Assembly: GCF_000613305.1 (NCBI RefSeq)
Contig: NZ_BAIO01000072.1
Coordinates: forward strand, 1 to 8,721
Direction of reading: 5' to 3'
Length of the DNA stretch: 8,721 bases
Source of the DNA: Komagataeibacter kakiaceti JCM 25156
Lineage (GTDB): Bacteria > Pseudomonadota > Alphaproteobacteria > Acetobacterales > Acetobacteraceae
Position numbers and translations under genes: made by a program. Within the stretch, counting starts at the first letter, position 1. Each line of letters opens with the position of its first letter. Positions 4,761 to 8,721 of the stretch are shown here, in pieces. The notes under the pieces were generated by a model, which searched no databases, was not told the DNA's origin, and worked only from the letters and a program-made list of their open reading frames with translations.

Positions 4761-6212
4761 GGACCACAGGCCCCCTGTGTCCTGGGTGGTGCGGTCCGTC
4801 CGCATGCCCATGTCCAAGGGCATGTGCAATGTAACGCTGCTGTGCGGTGTTGCGTTGGGCATGCCTTTGGGCATGGCGTGTGCCGATGATGGCGTAGCCC
4901 CGGCGTCCGCGCAGGTCGCGCAGGCGGGTGTCGCCGCGGGGAACGCGCCTGTGCCTGAAAACGCGGTGCTTGAGCTGCTGTTGCGCAAGGCGGAGTACTG
5001 GATCGGCCAGCAGGCATATGACAGGGCGGCCGAGGTGCTGCGGGAAGCGCGCGGCATCGCGCCGGACAGCAGCCGGGCGCTGTACGATCTGGGCCGCATC
5101 CAGGTCGGGACGGGGGATACGGCGGCGGCGAACCAGACACTCAGGCAGCTTTCGGGCCGGGGGGATGGCGCGTCGTATGTCAGCATGCTCAATGCTGAAA
5201 TCAGATACGGCAAGCCCGACCCACGGGCACTGGCCGAGGCGCGGCATCTGGCTGAAACCGGCAAGATGATGCAGGCCATGTTCAGGTACAAGGCCCTGTT
5301 CAAGAATGGCGACCCGCCGCCGGATCTGGCGCTGGAATATTATCGTGTGCTGGGTTCCACCATCCTCGGCTATCAGGAGGCGCGGACCAAACTGGGTGAA
5401 TATGTCGCCCATAACCCGGATGATCTGGATGCGCGTCTGGCCTATGACCGGATCCTGACCTACCGCATCACCAACCGTGAACTGGGGCTGGATGACCTGA
5501 AGGTGCTGGCCCGCACCGCCAGTTCCACCTCCATCCGGCAGGATGCGGCGGCGTCATGGCGTCTTGCCCTGACATGGGAGCCGATAACGGGTTCGAGCAT
5601 ACCGTTGTACCGGGAGTGGCTGGATACCCACCCCGATGACGCGGAGATACGCGATCTCCTGCAGAAGGCGCAGGAAACGCAGGCTGTCATTGATGCGGCC
5701 ACCTACCGTATCGAGGGCTACAGATCCCTGTCCCTCAAGAACTATCCGGCCGCGGCCCGCAGTCTGGAGCAGGCGCTGGCGCTCAATCCCAACGACCCGG
5801 ATACGCTGGGCGGGCTGGGCGTGGTGGCCGAAGGGGAACAGCGCCCGGAGGACGCGAAAAAGTACTTTGCCCAGGCCGTCGCGGCCGATCCCGCGCCCGA
5901 CAGCCACTGGCGCACGGCCCTGCAGCATGTCTATACCGGGGTGGGGCCGGACCCGCTGGTCAAAAGTGCGCAGTCCGCCATTGACGCAGGGCGTCTGGGC
6001 GTGGCCCAGGACGAGATCAACCGCCTGCGCCGCCACCCCGGCGCGACCGAGCCGGCGCTGTTCCTGCAGGCGGCGCTGTACCGCAGGCAGGACCGGCTGG
6101 ATGACGCCGTGCGGGTGTATCGGGAACTCCTGCATCTTGCCCCCCATAATGTCGAAGCGCCCTATGACCTCGCCTATGTGCTGATCCAGCAGGGGCGGGG
6201 GGATGAGGTCGA

Positions 6213-6219
6213 TGACTGA
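6213..6219 (+). other. frameshift 1 in bcsC, one base missing
   Basis: The first frame ends ...DEVDD and then TGA at 6217-6219. The next frame continues LIGLVARTEPRRASLL. Adding one base, most simply C to give GACCTGATC, joins them as DDLIGLVARTEP. Stops in the second frame at 6204 and 6213 confine the lesion to about 6214-6218. Confidence -1.
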
Positions 6220-7040
6220 TCGGGCTCGTGGCGCGGACGGAGCCACGCCGGGCCTCGCTCCTGCGCGGCATGCAGTTGCGCTACGCGGCGGCCCGGACGG
6301 ATGACCCGATGCGGCGCATCACCCTGCTGCGCGGCGCGCTGGTCCATATGCCGGATGACCCATGGGTCCGTCTCGAACTGGGTAACGCGCTGTACGACAG
6401 CGGGCAGGTCGTGCAGGCGGACGCCCTGATGCAGCCGTTGACCAGCGGGCATGATGTGACCGACGAGGCTATCGAGGCCGGTGTCCTGTACGCGGTGGCG
6501 CATCATGACATCACCACGGCGGCGCGGCTTTACGCCCGGCTGCCCGCGTCCGCCCGCACGCCCGCCATGGTGCAGGCGGAACGCCAGATCCGCCTGACAC
6601 AGATGGTCCGCGCCATCGACCCCCAGGCGCCCGATTACCGGGAGCGGCTCATGGCGCTGGCCAACGCGCCAGACCCCGATGGAACGCTGGGCACGATTAT
6701 CGCCATCGCCTTCCTGGATCATGGCGATCCCGGCGCCGCGCGGAAGGTGCTGCAACACGAGGACCAGATCACCCCCGACCCCGAACCGGAGCAGAAGCTG
6801 GATTATGCCGGAACGTCACTGCGCATGGGCGCGCTGCCGGACGCACAGGCCTACCTGACGGCGTTTGACCAGCTTGCGGCACAAAATCCCGCGGACATCA
6901 CCAGTGACCAGAAGCGGGTGCGCCGGCAGGTCGAGATCGGCATGACCATCATGAAGTCGGACCGGCTGAGCCACGCGGGCAGAACCGGTCTGGCGGAGAG
7001 GCTCATGCTGCCCCTCGTCGCGGCCAATCCCGATTCGGCG

Positions 7041-7051
7041 GAAGCCATCTG
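7041..7051 (+). other. frameshift 2 in bcsC, one base missing
   Basis: Before the break the protein reads ANPDSAEA; after it LALGRVYEMQERAGRA in another frame. One added C (GCCCATCTG) yields the TPR-like join SAEAHLALGRVYE. Without it, the first frame runs into unrelated sequence and stops at 7121. Confidence -1.
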
Positions 7052-7771
7052 GCCCTGGGCCGTGTTTACGAGATGCAGGAACGCGCGGGCCGCGCGCTGC
7101 GCGAAGATCTGGTCGCGCTGAAGCTGCGCCAGAACGACCGCGATATTCTGGCCTCCATCGTGCGCGATGCCACCGGGGCGAAGGACATGCCGCTTGCGCA
7201 TGAATACATGCGCCGCCTGACCCGGCTGGCCCCCGACAGTGCGGTTACGTGGGAAGTGCGCTCGGACATTGACCGGGTGGAAGGACACCCCAGAAAGCAG
7301 CTTGCCGATCTGGAACGCGCGCGTGACCTGGAGTGCCGCAGCAGCCCGGCCGTGAAATGCAACGCGCCGGGCACGTTCGTGCCCGATTATGCCTGGCCGG
7401 AGATCGAAGGTGAGCATACGGGGCCGAAGGCGGTCACGCTGCCCGCCCGGTATTCCTATGTATCCGGTGATACGGTGCTTCAGGCCACGGAGCGCGACAT
7501 CGCCTACCTGCGTGAATCCCTCGCGCCGCAGATTGACGCGAATGTTTATGTCCGTGGCCGTACCGGCGCGCGCGGGCAGGGGCAGATGACGGAACTGTCC
7601 GCGCCGGTCACGGGGACGTACCCGCTTTCCTCTGGCGCGGACCGGCTGACCTTCTCCATCACGCCCACGTTCCTGTTCACGGGCAATCCCGGCCAGACCA
7701 CCAGCGCCTACAACCCGAGTACCTTCGGCACGCAGGCCGTCAATGGCGGTACGACCCGGGATCATTACGAA

Positions 7772-7778
7772 TACAGGG
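7772..7778 (+). other. frameshift 3 in bcsC, one base missing
   Basis: The upstream frame ends YEYRASRWA at a TAA (7793-7795). The barrel continues in another frame as QGVALGVSYSNRWFTGD. Adding one C after TAC (7772-7774) gives TACCAGGGC and the join YEYQGVALGVSYSN. Confidence -1.
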
Positions 7779-8649
7779 CGTCGCGCTGGGCGTAAGCTAC
7801 AGCAACCGGTGGTTCACGGGCGATGTGGGGTCATCCCCGCTGGGCTTTCCCATCACCAATGTTGTGGGCGGGGTCGAATTCGCGCCGCAACTGACCCGGC
7901 ATCTCAGGCTGCGGATCAGCGGTGGCCGCCGCATGGTCACGGATAGCGAACTGTCCTATGGCGGCATGACCGACCCCGCGACCGGGCGGACATGGGGCGG
8001 TGTCACCCGCATTTTCGGCCATGGAGCGCTGGAATACGCCACCTCGTCATGGACGGCCTATGTCGGTGGTGGTGGCGCCTATCTGGAAGGGACAGACGTG
8101 ATCGGCAATACCGAAGGGGAAGCCGGGGCGGGCGGGAATGTAAAGGTCTGGAATCTCAAGGACCGGCAGTCGCTGCGCGTGGGGCTGGATCTGATGTATT
8201 TCGGGTATGAACGCAACACCTACTTCTTCACGCTGGGGCAGGGGGGCTACTTCTCCCCCAGCGCATATTACGGGGCGATGGTGCCGGTGGAATGGTCCGG
8301 CCATGCGGGGCGGTGGAACTGGTTCCTGCGTGGCGAGGCGGGTTACCAGAACTACCATGGCGGCGGGTCGGCCTATTACCCGCGCAACCCCGGCCTGCAG
8401 GCCGAACTGCCGCAGGGAAGGGGGACTTTCGGCGGCGGCGGGGCCAGTGGCCTTGCGGGTAATTTCGGGGGGCGGCTGGTCTATCAGCTTACACCCCGGT
8501 TCCGTCTGGGGGTGAACGGGGGCTACACGCGCGCGGGGAGCTGGTCGGAAGCCACCGGCATGCTGCTGTTCCATTATGCCTTCGATGCGCCGGACACCGC
8601 ACGGGGCGCGGGATCATCGCGCCTGTCGGTTGATGAGGACTGAGCCGCC

Positions 8650-8721
8650 ATGGCCAAACGCAGACAATGGCTTGCAAACACGACCGGCCCCGCTCTCGCC
8701 GCCTGCGCGCTTGTGGCGCTG
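8650..8721 (+). CDS. N-terminus of a probably exported protein, cut by the window end
   Basis: ATG 8650 lies 6 bp after the bcsC stop, and 24 codons are visible: MAKRRQWLANTTGPALAACA, then more Ala/Leu/Val. The charged start plus Ala-rich hydrophobic stretch looks like a signal peptide. The RRQWL segment is close to a twin-arginine motif, so Tat export is possible but unproven. The tight spacing suggests the same operon as bcsXYC. It does not resemble BcsD, which follows bcsC in the type I cellulose operon. There is too little sequence to name a family, and no clear ribosome binding site, so coupling to bcsC translation is likely. Confidence -1.
   Translation, partial: MAKRRQWLANTTGPALAACALVAL

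Larger units (their letters stand above)
4777..8643 (+). pseudogene. bcsC: BcsC cellulose export porin (TPR plus beta-barrel), with three frameshifts
   Basis: BcsC is the periplasmic TPR scaffold and outer-membrane beta-barrel through which cellulose leaves the cell. After repair of three one-base lesions the gene encodes about 1289 aa, the usual size in acetic acid bacteria. Order: signal peptide (hydrophobic LLCGVALGMPLG, likely cleavage after ACA), a long TPR region (for example AARSLEQALALNPNDPDTLG), then the BCSC_C barrel from about residue 890 to the aromatic final strand GMLLFHYAF. Two Cys eight residues apart (codons 7334 and 7358) precede the barrel. Segments are: to stop 6217-6219; next frame from about 6216 to 7046; next from about 7047 to 7774; last from 7775 to 8643. 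GTG 4777 is chosen (AGG 6 nt upstream); GTG 4750, overlapping bcsY by 11 nt, and ATG 4804 or 4810 are alternatives. It probably corresponds to bcsCII. As read, no full protein can be made, but the sequence shows no further decay. Confidence -1.

Noticed and set aside
4609..5412. 267-codon reverse-strand open frame opposite the bcsY/bcsC junction
   Set aside because: It is an antisense shadow of the TPR region and signal peptide of BcsC, with no family features.
6851..7765. 304-codon reverse-strand open frame opposite bcsC
   Set aside because: It is another antisense shadow; the forward strand has continuous BcsC homology, only shifted in frame.
1..8721. CRISPR array, insertion sequence or transposase
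   Set aside because: No regularly spaced repeats, terminal inverted repeats flanking a transposase, or integrase or transposase motifs were seen.

Overview
The window looks like chromosomal DNA from an acetic acid bacterium, most likely Komagataeibacter or a close relative. The coding DNA is GC-rich, and bcsX-bcsY-bcsC is the tail of the type II bacterial cellulose synthesis operon known from that genus. This assignment rests on gene content and protein motifs read by eye; no database search was possible.

Left end (1-1370): a housekeeping block. An RluD-like 23S rRNA pseudouridine synthase gene runs leftward out of the window and is broken by a frameshift at a CGAACGAA tandem repeat. Divergent to it is a gene for a small membrane-anchored protein resembling DUF6476. 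A complete tRNA-Glu(CUC) gene with encoded CCA follows.

Middle (1371-2851): about 1.5 kb that becomes markedly AT-rich and is mostly non-coding. It holds one convincing short gene (49 aa, single membrane helix, good ribosome binding site), many dyads, an intrinsic-terminator-like hairpin with T6, and upstream segments that could form a mutually exclusive antiterminator. Just before bcsX there is a candidate promoter with a T9 run in its spacer.

Right part (2852-8643): a tight, apparently translationally coupled run of three genes. BcsX is an SGNH-hydrolase-like protein, BcsY is an acyltransferase-3 (OafA/YrhL-type) membrane protein, and BcsC is the periplasmic TPR plus outer-membrane beta-barrel export porin. 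No cellulose synthase gene (bcsA/bcsB or fused bcsAB) lies upstream, although bcsAB is the usual first gene of this operon; AT-rich non-coding DNA sits there instead. If the proteins act as proposed in the literature, BcsX and BcsY modify (acylate) the glucan and BcsC carries it across the outer membrane.

bcsC is interrupted by three single-base frameshifts, each equivalent to one missing base, while the translated sequence on either side stays well conserved. With the rluD lesion this gives four indels in two genes. That pattern fits either uncorrected indel errors in a long-read assembly or very recent gene inactivation. A new gene with an N-terminal signal-like sequence starts 6 bp after bcsC and leaves the window; it does not resemble bcsD.
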